NCBI RefSeq assembly: GCF_009650605.1
Contig: NZ_WAJT01000004.1
Location: forward strand, 62,001 to 126,000
Direction of reading: 5' to 3'
Source of the DNA: Labrenzia sp. CE80
Lineage (GTDB): Bacteria > Pseudomonadota > Alphaproteobacteria > Rhizobiales > Stappiaceae
DNA length: 64,000 bases
Shown: positions 1 through 7,943 of the stretch, piece after piece
How positions within the stretch are numbered: position 1 is the first letter of the stretch
How the letters are laid out: each line of letters opens with the position of its first letter
The notes under the pieces: generated by a model
Told to the model about the DNA's origin: nothing
Database searches by the model: none
Seen by the model: only the letters and a program-made list of their open reading frames with translations
Translations under genes and position numbers: made by a program

Positions 1-1
1 G

Positions 2-1276
2 GCGTATCTGCCGATGGCGTGGATTGGCGACCACGTTTTTTCGCTGGCGCAAGCCTTTACCGCAGCCTACTGCGTGAACTGCCCAGAAAGCATGGATACG
101 ATCGACGTCGACCGTCTGGAAATTGCGCCGACCTATTTCTTTGCGCCGCCACGCGTCTTTGAGAACATGCTGACGTCCATCCTTGTCCGAATGGAGGATG
201 CTGGAACCAGCAAGAAAAAGATGTTCGACGTCTTTATGGGGGTGGCCAAGCGCGTCGGCGAAAGGATCCTCAATGGCGAACAAGTCTCCTTGAAGGACAG
301 GGTTTTGTATGGTCTGGGCGAGTTCTTTGTCTACGGACCACTGAAGAACCGTATGGGTCTCACGCGACTGAAGGTCGGTTATACCGCAGGTGAGGCGATC
401 GGCCCGGAGATCTTCCAGTTCTACAGGTCGCTCGGCTTGAACCTGAAGCAGCTCTACGGCCAGACAGAGGCCAGCGTCTACATCACGCTTCAGCCCGACG
501 GGGAGATCTTTGGCGACACGGTTGGCAAGCCGGCTCCGGATGTCGAGCTCAAGATCGCTGAAAGCGGCGAGGTTCTCTATCGTTCCCCGGGCGTCTTCGT
601 CGGCTATTTCAAGAATGACGAGGCGACCCGCTCGACCAAGACGGAAGAAGGCTGGGTCCACACGGGCGATGCCGGTTTCATCACCGACAATGGCCACCTG
701 AAGATCATTGATCGTGCAAAGGACGTCGGAAAGCTGACCGATGGGGCCCTGTTCGCGCCCAAGTACATTGAGAATAAGTTGAAGTTCTTCCCCAACATCA
801 AAGAGGCAGTTGCCTTTGGCAATGAGCGAGAGAAAGTTGGCGTGTTCATCAACATCGACCTGACTTCGGTCGGGTCTTGGGCGGAACGGAACAACGTCAA
901 TTATGCGAGCTATCAGGAATTGGCGGCGCATCCAGATGTCTATGAGATGATTGAAAGCCATGTGGATCAGGTCAACCGGGATCTGGCGAGCGAACCGATG
1001 ATGGCTGGCGCACAGATTCAACGTTTTCTGATCCTGCATAAGGAACTCGACGCGGATGACGGCGAACTGACGCGGACACAAAAGGTGCGCCGAAGCTTTA
1101 TTTCCGACCGGTATGCGACTTTGATCGAGGCACTCTACGACGGCTCGAAAGAAAAATACGTCAAAACGGAAGTGACCTTCGAGGACGGACGTACGGGCGC
1201 GATTGAAGCCACGGTCGAGATCCGGGACATGACGCCTCACTCTCTTGGTGCAGTTCATCAGGAGGCGGCAGAATGA
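2..1276 (+). CDS. AMP-dependent long-chain acyl-CoA synthetase, 5' truncated by window edge
   Basis: C-terminal part (about 424 residues visible) of an adenylate-forming acyl-CoA synthetase, which would activate a carboxylic acid to its acyl-CoA via an acyl-AMP. The reading frame is open to the window edge, so the N-terminal part with the first ATP loop lies outside. Visible family motifs are LKQLYGQTEAS, GWVHTGDAG and DRAKDVGKL followed by a GALFAPKYIE segment, as in the FadD15-like long-chain class. The stop overlaps the livG start (ATGA), so it is translationally coupled to the HAAT importer. That suggests it activates the imported acid; the substrate cannot be read from the sequence. The class is confident, the chain length is not. 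Confidence 0.88.
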   Translation, partial: AYLPMAWIGDHVFSLAQAFTAAYCVNCPESMDTIDVDRLEIAPTYFFAPPRVFENMLTSILVRMEDAGTSKKKMFDVFMGVAKRVGERILNGEQVSLKDRVLYGLGEFFVYGPLKNRMGLTRLKVGYTAGEAIGPEIFQFYRSLGLNLKQLYGQTEASVYITLQPDGEIFGDTVGKPAPDVELKIAESGEVLYRSPGVFVGYFKNDEATRSTKTEEGWVHTGDAGFITDNGHLKIIDRAKDVGKLTDGALFAPKYIENKLKFFPNIKEAVAFGNEREKVGVFINIDLTSVGSWAERNNVNYASYQELAAHPDVYEMIESHVDQVNRDLASEPMMAGAQIQRFLILHKELDADDGELTRTQKVRRSFISDRYATLIEALYDGSKEKYVKTEVTFEDGRTGAIEATVEIRDMTPHSLGAVHQEAAE

Positions 1277-2094
1277 ACGCCATCATAAGCAACAATGAAT
1301 TGCCGCAAGAGGGCCACGCTGTGGAGCGGGAAGACCTCCTGAGAGTCGACAATGTCTCGCTGTCCTTTGGCGGCGTCAAAGCGATCACCAATATCTCGTT
1401 CGACATCAAGAAGGGTGAGATCCGCGCGATCATCGGGCCCAACGGGGCCGGCAAAACCTCGATGCTGAATGTCATCAACGGCTTCTATCATCCCCAGGAA
1501 GGGACGATCACCTGGCAAGGCAAAGTCCGCCGGAAAATGAAGCCCTACGAAGCTGCCAGCCAGGGTATCGCTCGAACCTTTCAGAATGTAGCGCTCTTCA
1601 AGGGCATGACGACGCTGGACAACATTATGTCCGGGCGTTCTCTCAAGATGCGCAAGAACTTCTTTCTGCAAATGGCCTGGATAGGGCCGGCGCGGACTGA
1701 AGAGATCGAGCATCGGAAAAAGGTCGAGGAAATCATCGACTTTCTCGAGATCGAAGCGATCCGCAAGACGCCGGTCGGCAGATTGCCTTACGGCCTGCAA
1801 AAGCGCGTGGAGCTCGGCCGTGCCCTCGCCATGGAGCCTGATCTTCTGCTTCTCGATGAGCCCATGGCCGGCATGAATCTCGAGGAAAAGGAGGACATGA
1901 GCCGCTTCATTCTGGACGTGAACCAGGAATTTGGCACCACGATCGCTCTGATCGAACACGACATGGGTGTGGTCATGGATCTCTCTGACCGGGTGGTTGT
2001 CCTCGATTATGGCAAGAAGATTGCTGACGGGGCACCCGAAGACGTTCAGGCAAGCCAGGCTGTGATCGACGCTTATCTCGGCGTGAGCCACTGA
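1273..2094 (+). CDS. livG: HAAT-family ABC transporter ATP-binding protein (LivG-like)
   Basis: ATPase subunit (273 aa) of a branched-chain-amino-acid-type importer. Walker A GPNGAGKTS is near residue 55, Walker B LLLLDEPMAGMN near 195, and the H-loop LIEHDMGVVM follows; the C-terminal extension is typical of LivG. The ABC signature reads LPYGLQKRVE instead of LSGGQ, a common LivG variant. The ATG overlaps the preceding ligase stop and has GGAGG 7 bases upstream. livH starts 12 bases after the stop. It would energise LivH/LivM. The symbol reflects family position; the transported compound may not be leucine, isoleucine or valine. Confidence 0.9.
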   Translation: MNAIISNNELPQEGHAVEREDLLRVDNVSLSFGGVKAITNISFDIKKGEIRAIIGPNGAGKTSMLNVINGFYHPQEGTITWQGKVRRKMKPYEAASQGIARTFQNVALFKGMTTLDNIMSGRSLKMRKNFFLQMAWIGPARTEEIEHRKKVEEIIDFLEIEAIRKTPVGRLPYGLQKRVELGRALAMEPDLLLLDEPMAGMNLEEKEDMSRFILDVNQEFGTTIALIEHDMGVVMDLSDRVVVLDYGKKIADGAPEDVQASQAVIDAYLGVSH

Positions 2095-2106
2095 GGGGAA
2101 CCAGAG

Positions 2107-3060
2107 ATGCTCTACGATATTTTCATTGACCCCTTCGTCCAGATGGTCGAGATGCCCGACTTTTTCCTGCAGGTCTTGTGGGAAGGGTTTGTGGCGGGGA
2201 TCCTTTATGCGCTGATCGCGCTCGGCTTTGTTTTGATTTTCAAGGCCTCAGGTGTCTTCAATTTTGCGCAGGGCATCATGGTGGTGTTTGCGGGTCTGAC
2301 GCTCGTGGGGCTTCATGAGAACGGCGTTCCAGCTTTCCTCGCGCTGATCCTAACCATCGGCGTCATGGGCGTTCTGGCCTATGGTATCGAACGTGTGGTC
2401 ATGCGCCCCCTGGTCAATCAGCCGGATATCATCTTGCTGATGGCGACCATTGGGCTGACTTACTTCCTGATCGGCTTCGGGGAATTCGTCTTTGGCGGTG
2501 AGCCGAAGCGTATGATCGCCGAGGAGCTGGGCCTGCCGACCGGCTCTACCGCCTTCGAGATGGGCGAACGTGGCTTGGTCATCCTGCAGCACATTGATAT
2601 TGCCGCAGCCGTGATCGCGATCATCATGGTGACTGCGCTTGGCATCTTCTTCAACAAAACGAGGATCGGCCGGGCGCTGAGAGCAGTTGCGGATGATCAT
2701 CAGGCGGCGCTGTCCGTTGGGATTTCACTCAATCAGATCTGGGCAATCGTGTGGTTTGCAGCGGGTCTTGTTGCTCTGGCGACGGGCATCATGTGGGGCG
2801 CGCGGTCGGACGTTTCCTTTGCGTTGGAGATCGTGGCCTTCAAGGCGTTGCCGGTGCTCATCCTCGGCGGCTTTACGTCTATTCCAGGTGCGATTATCGG
2901 CGGATTGATCATCGGCTTCGGAGAGAAGATCGGTGAGATCTACTGGGGCGGCCTCGTCGGTGGCGGGATTGAATCCTGGCTCGCCTATATCATCGCCCTC
3001 ATCTTCCTCTTGTTCCGTCCGCAGGGTCTCTTCGGCGAAAAAATCATCGAGCGGGTGTAA
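2107..3060 (+). CDS. livH: HAAT-family ABC transporter permease (LivH-like)
   Basis: Inner-membrane permease (317 aa) with about eight hydrophobic segments. Family-typical stretches are ALGFVLIFKASGVFNFAQG near residue 40 and the coupling-loop region GRALRAVADDHQAALSVGI near 190, followed by a C-terminal PQGLFGEK. A GAGGGGAA Shine-Dalgarno precedes the ATG. It pairs with LivM to form the translocation path. It sits inside the operon livG-livH-livM with 12 and 2 base gaps, so co-translation is likely. Family assignment is secure; substrate is not. Confidence 0.92.
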   Translation: MLYDIFIDPFVQMVEMPDFFLQVLWEGFVAGILYALIALGFVLIFKASGVFNFAQGIMVVFAGLTLVGLHENGVPAFLALILTIGVMGVLAYGIERVVMRPLVNQPDIILLMATIGLTYFLIGFGEFVFGGEPKRMIAEELGLPTGSTAFEMGERGLVILQHIDIAAAVIAIIMVTALGIFFNKTRIGRALRAVADDHQAALSVGISLNQIWAIVWFAAGLVALATGIMWGARSDVSFALEIVAFKALPVLILGGFTSIPGAIIGGLIIGFGEKIGEIYWGGLVGGGIESWLAYIIALIFLLFRPQGLFGEKIIERV

Positions 3061-3062
3061 TC

Positions 3063-4139
3063 ATGTTTTATCGCGAAGCTGGCCAGTTCAAGACAAGCTA
3101 TGAGGCGGATCAGTCGCTATTTCCAATTCGGCAGGACCGGATCGGTCTGGCCGTCATCCTGCTCGTCGCCTTTATCGTTATTCCGCTGACCGCGAACGAC
3201 TTCTTCCTGACGTCCATCATGATCCCGTTCCTGGTGTTTTCACTGGCGGCGATCGGTCTCAATGTGCTCACCGGATTTGCCGGTCAGCTGTCGCTCGGGT
3301 CGGGCGCATTCATGGGCGTTGGTGCCTATGCGGCCTATAAGCTGACCAGCATCTTTCCGGACGTGAATGTCATTTTTCTGGTTCTGGTCTCTGGCGTGTT
3401 TTCCGCCGGTGTCGGTGCGATCTTCGGGTTGCCCAGTTTGAGGATCAAAGGCCTCTATCTGGCTGTTACCACTCTTGCAGCGCAGTTCTTTCTCGAGTGG
3501 TGCTTCATCCGGATCCCCTGGCTTTACAATTACAATGCGTCAGGGGCGATCGAGATACCGAAACGTGAAATGTTCGGGGTGACGATTTCGGGCGCGGAAG
3601 CCACGCCGATCGCACGATACTTCGTGGTGCTGGTCATTACGGTGCTGATCGCAGGATTGATCGCAAATGTGATGCGTGGGCGGATCGGACGGTCCTGGAT
3701 GATGATCCGCGATATGGACATCGCTGCCGAACTGATGGGGATCAGACCGCTTCAGACCAAGCTTTTGGCCTTTGCCGTTTCGTCCTACATCTGTGGTGTT
3801 GCGGGGGCGATGATGGTGTTCTTCTGGCTGAACGCTGCTGAGCCATCATCCTACTCCATCACCCTGTCGTTCCAGATCCTGTTTATGGTCATCCTGGGCG
3901 GTCTTGGCAGTATCGCGGGGTCCTTTATGGGCGCGGCCTTTATCTGGATCCTGCCTGTGTTCCTGAAATTTGTGCCGGGTGCAATTGGCATCGAGATCGG
4001 TGCCGAGACAGTTGAGCATCTGACTTTCATGATCGTCGGTGCGCTGATCATCTTCTTTCTGATCGTTGAGCCGCATGGTTTTGCGCGGCTTTGGCAAATC
4101 GGGAAGCAAAAGCTTCGAGTGTGGCCTTTCCCTTACTAG
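3063..4139 (+). CDS. livM: HAAT-family ABC transporter permease (LivM-like)
   Basis: Second permease (358 aa), starting two bases after the livH stop. It is rich in membrane helices. Typical LivM stretches are SLAAIGLNVLTGFAGQLSLG near residue 65, the coupling-loop region SWMMIRDMDIAAELMGI near 220 and a C-terminal EPHGFARLW. It carries a hydrophilic N-terminal leader of about 25 residues before the first helix. The end is followed by a 109-base gap that holds a perfect 8-bp stem-loop and the binding-protein start. Forms the heterodimeric channel with LivH. Confidence 0.92.
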   Translation: MFYREAGQFKTSYEADQSLFPIRQDRIGLAVILLVAFIVIPLTANDFFLTSIMIPFLVFSLAAIGLNVLTGFAGQLSLGSGAFMGVGAYAAYKLTSIFPDVNVIFLVLVSGVFSAGVGAIFGLPSLRIKGLYLAVTTLAAQFFLEWCFIRIPWLYNYNASGAIEIPKREMFGVTISGAEATPIARYFVVLVITVLIAGLIANVMRGRIGRSWMMIRDMDIAAELMGIRPLQTKLLAFAVSSYICGVAGAMMVFFWLNAAEPSSYSITLSFQILFMVILGGLGSIAGSFMGAAFIWILPVFLKFVPGAIGIEIGAETVEHLTFMIVGALIIFFLIVEPHGFARLWQIGKQKLRVWPFPY

Positions 4140-4207
4140 GCAGCTGCACTCTGACAACGCCATCTGGACTTCGAACCTGTCCGGGGAGGAATGGCGCAAC
4201 CGGTTCG

Positions 4208-4234
4208 GCAGTCGCCATTTCAATCAGCGACTGC
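4208..4234 (+). promoter_or_regulatory. Stem-loop in the binding-protein leader
   Basis: Perfect 8-bp inverted repeat, GCAGTCGC (4208-4215) and GCGACTGC (4227-4234), with an 11-base loop. It ends two bases before the AGGGAGGA Shine-Dalgarno (4237-4244) of the substrate-binding protein. It lies between livM and the binding-protein gene, where a 5' stem can protect a processed, more abundant mRNA. That role is inferred; the repeat is seen. Confidence 0.5.
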
Positions 4235-4248
4235 AAGGGAGGAAATGG

Positions 4249-5577
4249 ATGAAGAACTTCAAGCAATTTGCGATTGGCTCGGCCGTCGCACTTGCCATCG
4301 GGGCATCCGGATACGTTGCGGAAGCCGCTGCAGAGGATGGCAACTATGTGCCGCTCCTGACCTATCGGACCGGACCGTATGCCGGATCCGGCATTCACAT
4401 CGCCAACGGCATGAATGACTACCTTCAGATGCTCAACGAGCGTGATGGCGGTATCGGTGGTGTGAAGATCGTGATCGAGGAGTGCGAGACCGGCTACAAC
4501 GCTCAAAAAGGCGTCGAGTGCTACGAGGCAACCAAGGGCAAGAATGCGGTTGTCTACAACCCTTACTCGACCGGGATTACACTGCAGCTGATCCCGAAGG
4601 CGGCTGTCGACAAGATCCCTGTTCTGTCCATGGGATATGGCCTCTCAGCTGCAGCTGATGGCAACACGTTCCCTTGGGTCTTCAATGTTCCTGACACCTA
4701 TTGGGATGGTGCTTCCGTTGCCATCAAATACATCGGTGAGCAGGAAGGCGGTCTCGAGAACCTTAAAGGCAAGAAGATCGGTTACATCTTCCTGGACGCA
4801 GGCTATGGCCGTGAGCCGATCCCGCTGTTTGAGCAGATGGCAGAGAAATTCGGCTTCGAGCTCGTCAAATATGCGGTTCCGGGCAAGGAAATGCAGAACC
4901 AGTCTTCTCAGTGGCTGAATGTTCGCCGAGACCGCCCAGACTACATGATCATGTGGGGCTGGGGTGCGATGAGCCCAACTGCAATCAAGGAAGCCGTCAA
5001 GATCCGTTATCCGATGGACAAGTTCATCGGTGTCTGGTGGTCGGCTGGAGATGACGATGCTGCTGCCGGCGGCGAGGGTGCCAAGGGCTACAAGGCAATG
5101 AATTTCTCCGGAGTGGGCAGCGACTATCCGGCAATTCAGGACATCAAGAAACTCGTTGTCGATGCCGGAAAATCTCAGACCGATCCGGAGAGCATTGGCT
5201 CAACGCTTTATAACCGTGGTGTCTTGAACTCGGTCATCATTGCTGAAGGCATTCGTGCCGCGCAACAACTGACCGGAAAGAAAGTCATCACCGGCGAAGA
5301 CATGCGCGCGGGCTTGGAGACGCTTGATCTCACCAATGAACGTTTGGCCGAACTTGGTCTCACCGGCTTTGCTCATCCGATGAAGGTGACTTGTGAAGAC
5401 CATGCAGGCAGCCACCCTGTCTTTATCCAACAGTGGGATGGAGAAAAGTGGGCGGTTGCCAGCGGCTGGATCGAGCCAATGAAGGACCTGGTTCGCCCAC
5501 TGCTGGAGGCAGCGGCAAAGGACTACGCTGAAAAGAATGCACCGTGGCCAAAGCGCACGGAAGCCTGCCCGAACTGA
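4249..5577 (+). CDS. HAAT-family substrate-binding protein (periplasmic)
   Basis: Periplasmic ligand-binding protein of the importer, 442 aa from the ATG at 4249. The frame is open upstream to 4066, but that part overlaps livM, whereas 4249 has AGGGAGGA 4 bases upstream and begins a signal peptide (MKNFKQ, then a hydrophobic core, cleavage near AEA/AAE at 26-28). Start of the mature domain, LLTYRTGPYAGSG and ANGMNDYLQMLNERDGGIGG, is type I periplasmic binding fold (Peripla_BP_6). At over 400 residues mature it is longer than classical LivJ (about 345), like binding proteins of aromatic or acid-related HAAT systems. Flanked by stem-loops on both sides. Confidence 0.9.
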   Translation: MKNFKQFAIGSAVALAIGASGYVAEAAAEDGNYVPLLTYRTGPYAGSGIHIANGMNDYLQMLNERDGGIGGVKIVIEECETGYNAQKGVECYEATKGKNAVVYNPYSTGITLQLIPKAAVDKIPVLSMGYGLSAAADGNTFPWVFNVPDTYWDGASVAIKYIGEQEGGLENLKGKKIGYIFLDAGYGREPIPLFEQMAEKFGFELVKYAVPGKEMQNQSSQWLNVRRDRPDYMIMWGWGAMSPTAIKEAVKIRYPMDKFIGVWWSAGDDDAAAGGEGAKGYKAMNFSGVGSDYPAIQDIKKLVVDAGKSQTDPESIGSTLYNRGVLNSVIIAEGIRAAQQLTGKKVITGEDMRAGLETLDLTNERLAELGLTGFAHPMKVTCEDHAGSHPVFIQQWDGEKWAVASGWIEPMKDLVRPLLEAAAKDYAEKNAPWPKRTEACPN

Positions 5578-5588
5578 TCGGTCAGCAC

Positions 5589-5630
5589 GGCCCGTTTCGG
5601 GCCAACTGTCCCGCCGCATGTCGCGGCGGG
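5589..5630 (+). promoter_or_regulatory. Tandem stem-loops between binding-protein gene and livF
   Basis: Two adjacent hairpins follow the binding-protein stop: GGCCCG/CGGGCC (5589-5603, TTT loop) and CCCGCCGC/GCGGCGGG (5610-5630, 5-base loop). No long T-run follows, so they look like mRNA 3' stabilisers or partial terminators rather than a full terminator. That position is common in ABC importer operons where the binding protein is made in excess. The role is inferred. Confidence 0.55.
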
Positions 5631-5653
5631 GCTCTTTCCGGAGTGATTTGAGA

Positions 5654-6511
5654 ATGTCGATCCAAGCGATGACCAAGCCAAGCGACGCGCAAACCGTCGA
5701 CGCCAGCGCAGAAACGATCCTGTCGGTGAACAACATCGAGGTGATCTACGACCACGTCATCCTTGTGTTGAAGGGTGTCTCCCTGACCATACCGAAAGGC
5801 GGCATCGTCGCACTTCTCGGTGCGAACGGCGCTGGCAAAACCACGACGTTGAAAGCCGTTTCCAATCTGCTGGGCGCCGAACGCGGTGAAGTCACCAAGG
5901 GAAAGATCCTTTTCGACGGCGATGAGGTTCAATCACTATCACCCAATGAGCTTGTACGCCGCGGATGCATACAGGTCATGGAAGGGCGGCATTGCTTCGG
6001 CCATCTCTCGATCGAAGAGAACCTTCTCACCGGCGCTTACACACGCAAGGACGGTGCAGCTGCGGTGCGAGCGGATCTCGAGATGGTCTACAATTATTTC
6101 CCGCGCTTGCGAGAGCGCAGGCAGAGCCAGGCAGGTTACACGTCGGGCGGCGAGCAGCAGATGTGTGCTATTGGCCGCGCCCTGATGAGTCGGCCGAAAA
6201 TGATCCTTCTCGATGAACCGTCAATGGGTTTGGCACCGCAGCTCGTTGAGGAAATTTTCGAGATCGTGAAACAGCTCAATGACAACGAAGGTGTGTCGTT
6301 TTTGTTGGCTGAGCAAAATACCAATGTTGCCCTGAGATACGCGACCTACGGGTACATCATGGAATCCGGACGCATCGTTCTCGACGGGGATGCCAAGGCA
6401 CTCCGTGAGAACGAGGACGTCAAGGAGTTCTACCTGGGGGTCGGCGGCGAGGGGCGGAAGTCTTTCAAAAACGTCAAGCATTACAAGAGAAGGAAGCGCT
6501 GGCTGGCCTAG
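5654..6511 (+). CDS. livF: HAAT-family ABC transporter ATP-binding protein (LivF-like)
   Basis: Second ATPase subunit, 285 aa from the ATG at 5654; the frame is open further upstream, but that part runs through the hairpins. Walker A is LLGANGAGKTTTLKA, the signature is SGGEQQMCAIGRAL and Walker B is MILLDEPSMGLAP. The C-terminal end (GGEGRKSFKNVKHYKRRKRW) is an unusually basic tail beyond the usual LivF end. Follows the binding-protein gene by 76 bases and precedes the PaaK-like gene by 22. Partner of LivG. Confidence 0.9.
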   Translation: MSIQAMTKPSDAQTVDASAETILSVNNIEVIYDHVILVLKGVSLTIPKGGIVALLGANGAGKTTTLKAVSNLLGAERGEVTKGKILFDGDEVQSLSPNELVRRGCIQVMEGRHCFGHLSIEENLLTGAYTRKDGAAAVRADLEMVYNYFPRLRERRQSQAGYTSGGEQQMCAIGRALMSRPKMILLDEPSMGLAPQLVEEIFEIVKQLNDNEGVSFLLAEQNTNVALRYATYGYIMESGRIVLDGDAKALRENEDVKEFYLGVGGEGRKSFKNVKHYKRRKRWLA

Positions 6512-6533
6512 TCCTGCAACGCGGAGACCGATC

Positions 6534-7775
6534 ATGAGCGATGAAATGTTTGATGCGCGCGAGCGGGTGATACCTGCTCAGCGCGAGGCGGAGCTTTTTG
6601 CCAAATTGCCGGAGTTTCTGGCTTTTGCGACCTCCAAGGCCCCTGGTTGGGCGCGGCATCTTGCTGGACAGAACCTGACGGCTGTGACAGATCGAAGCGC
6701 CCTGGCATCGCTCCCGGTTCTGCGCAAGGCAGATCTCTTGCGGTTGCAAAAGGCAGAGCCGCCGTTTGGAGGTTTTTTGGCGGGGGACCTGACCGGGGTC
6801 GAGCGTGTGTTCATGTCTCCTGGTCCGATCTGGGAACCGCAGGCGGTGGGCGATGATCCCTGGAACGGCGCGCGCGCTCTTTTTGCAGCGGGCTTCCGAA
6901 AGGGCGACTTGGTTTTCAATGCCTTTTCCTACCACCTCACGCCGGGCGGCTTTATTCTTGATCATGGCGCGCGTGCTCTTGGCTGCACGGTCTTCCCAGC
7001 CGGTGTTGGCAACACGGACATGCAGGTTGAAGCAATCGAGGTGTTGAAGCCCTCTGGCTTCATAGGCACACCGGATTATCTCAAGGTGCTTCTTGACCGT
7101 GCCGCTGAACAGGGGCGGGATGCTTCGTCGTTCAAGAGAGCACTTGTTTCCGGCGGTGCTCTCTTCCCCTCCCTGCGTCAGGAATATGAAGGGGCAGGCA
7201 TTTCAGTCGGTCAGTGCTACGCTACGGCAGATCTTGGTGTCATTGCCTACGAGAGTGAGGCGCGTGAGGGCATGATCGTCAATGAGGACTACATTGTCGA
7301 AATTGTTCGCCCTGGCACGGGCGACCCCGTTCCGGAAGGTGAGGTCGGTGAGCTTGTGGTGACCTGTTTCAATCGGACCTATCCGCTGATCCGGTTCGGG
7401 ACCGGCGACTTGTCGGCCGTGCTCCCGGGGCAATCTGCGTGTGGCCGGACCAACAGCCGTCTCGCGGGATGGATGGGGCGGGCGGACCAGCGCACCAAGG
7501 TCAAGGGCATGTTCGTGGATCCCGCCCAGGTTGCCGAGATTGTCGAGGCGTATGACGAGATCGAGAAAGCGCGCCTGACCGTCAAGCGCCTTGGCGAAAG
7601 CGACGACATGATGCTTTCGGCCGAAACGGCTTCTGCAGAAGATGAAAACCTGCGTGAGAGACTCGCGCAGTCCCTGCGGGATGTGACCAAGCTCAGGGGT
7701 ACGGTGGTCCTCGTAAACCCTGGTGCCCTGCCGAATGACGGCAAGGTCATCAGTGACGAACGGGACTATGGCTGA
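6534..7775 (+). CDS. PaaK-like adenylate-forming protein with degenerate ATP loop
   Basis: 413 aa from the ATG at 6534 (GGAG 8 bases upstream). It resembles phenylacetate-CoA ligase: YPLIRFGTGDLSAVLPG, AGWMGRADQRTKVKGMFV and a C-terminal LPNDGKVI segment. The region where PaaK has its Ser/Thr/Gly-rich ATP loop reads MSPGPIWEP, and the usual acceptor-binding segment reads QCYATADLG. It may be a ligase with altered ATP handling, or a non-catalytic or regulatory relative. Last gene of the HAAT cluster, so probably linked to the imported acid. Product naming as phenylacetate ligase would be too specific. Confidence 0.75.
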   Translation: MSDEMFDARERVIPAQREAELFAKLPEFLAFATSKAPGWARHLAGQNLTAVTDRSALASLPVLRKADLLRLQKAEPPFGGFLAGDLTGVERVFMSPGPIWEPQAVGDDPWNGARALFAAGFRKGDLVFNAFSYHLTPGGFILDHGARALGCTVFPAGVGNTDMQVEAIEVLKPSGFIGTPDYLKVLLDRAAEQGRDASSFKRALVSGGALFPSLRQEYEGAGISVGQCYATADLGVIAYESEAREGMIVNEDYIVEIVRPGTGDPVPEGEVGELVVTCFNRTYPLIRFGTGDLSAVLPGQSACGRTNSRLAGWMGRADQRTKVKGMFVDPAQVAEIVEAYDEIEKARLTVKRLGESDDMMLSAETASAEDENLRERLAQSLRDVTKLRGTVVLVNPGALPNDGKVISDERDYG

Positions 7776-7824
7776 GCGGTGCTCGATCTTCTTGATTTCG
7801 GGTCTTTGGATGGCTTCGCTTTAA

Positions 7825-7846
7825 TTTAGAATCATTATGATCTAAA
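7825..7846. promoter_or_regulatory. Irr/ICE-like palindrome upstream of hemH
   Basis: Inverted repeat with arms TTTAGA (7825-7830) and TCTAAA (7841-7846); the 10 bases between, together with the base on each side, contain a second repeat ATCAT-T-ATGAT. It sits about 100 bases before the ferrochelatase ATG. The outer arms match the half-sites of the iron control element bound by Irr in Hyphomicrobiales, but the spacing is wider than the usual consensus (TTTAGAA-N3-TTCTAAA). Candidate operator. Confidence 0.45.
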
Positions 7847-7943
7847 AGCTGAGCTGGAGCGTAAGGAATTATGCCGCATTGGCGAGAGCCATTTGCGCAG
7901 TCTACTGCTTCCACGAGACCAACAGAAATCCAGCGGAAATCTT

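Noticed and set aside
1258..2091. 277-codon open frame antisense to livG
   Set aside because: Shadow of the ATPase gene; livG has all ABC motifs.
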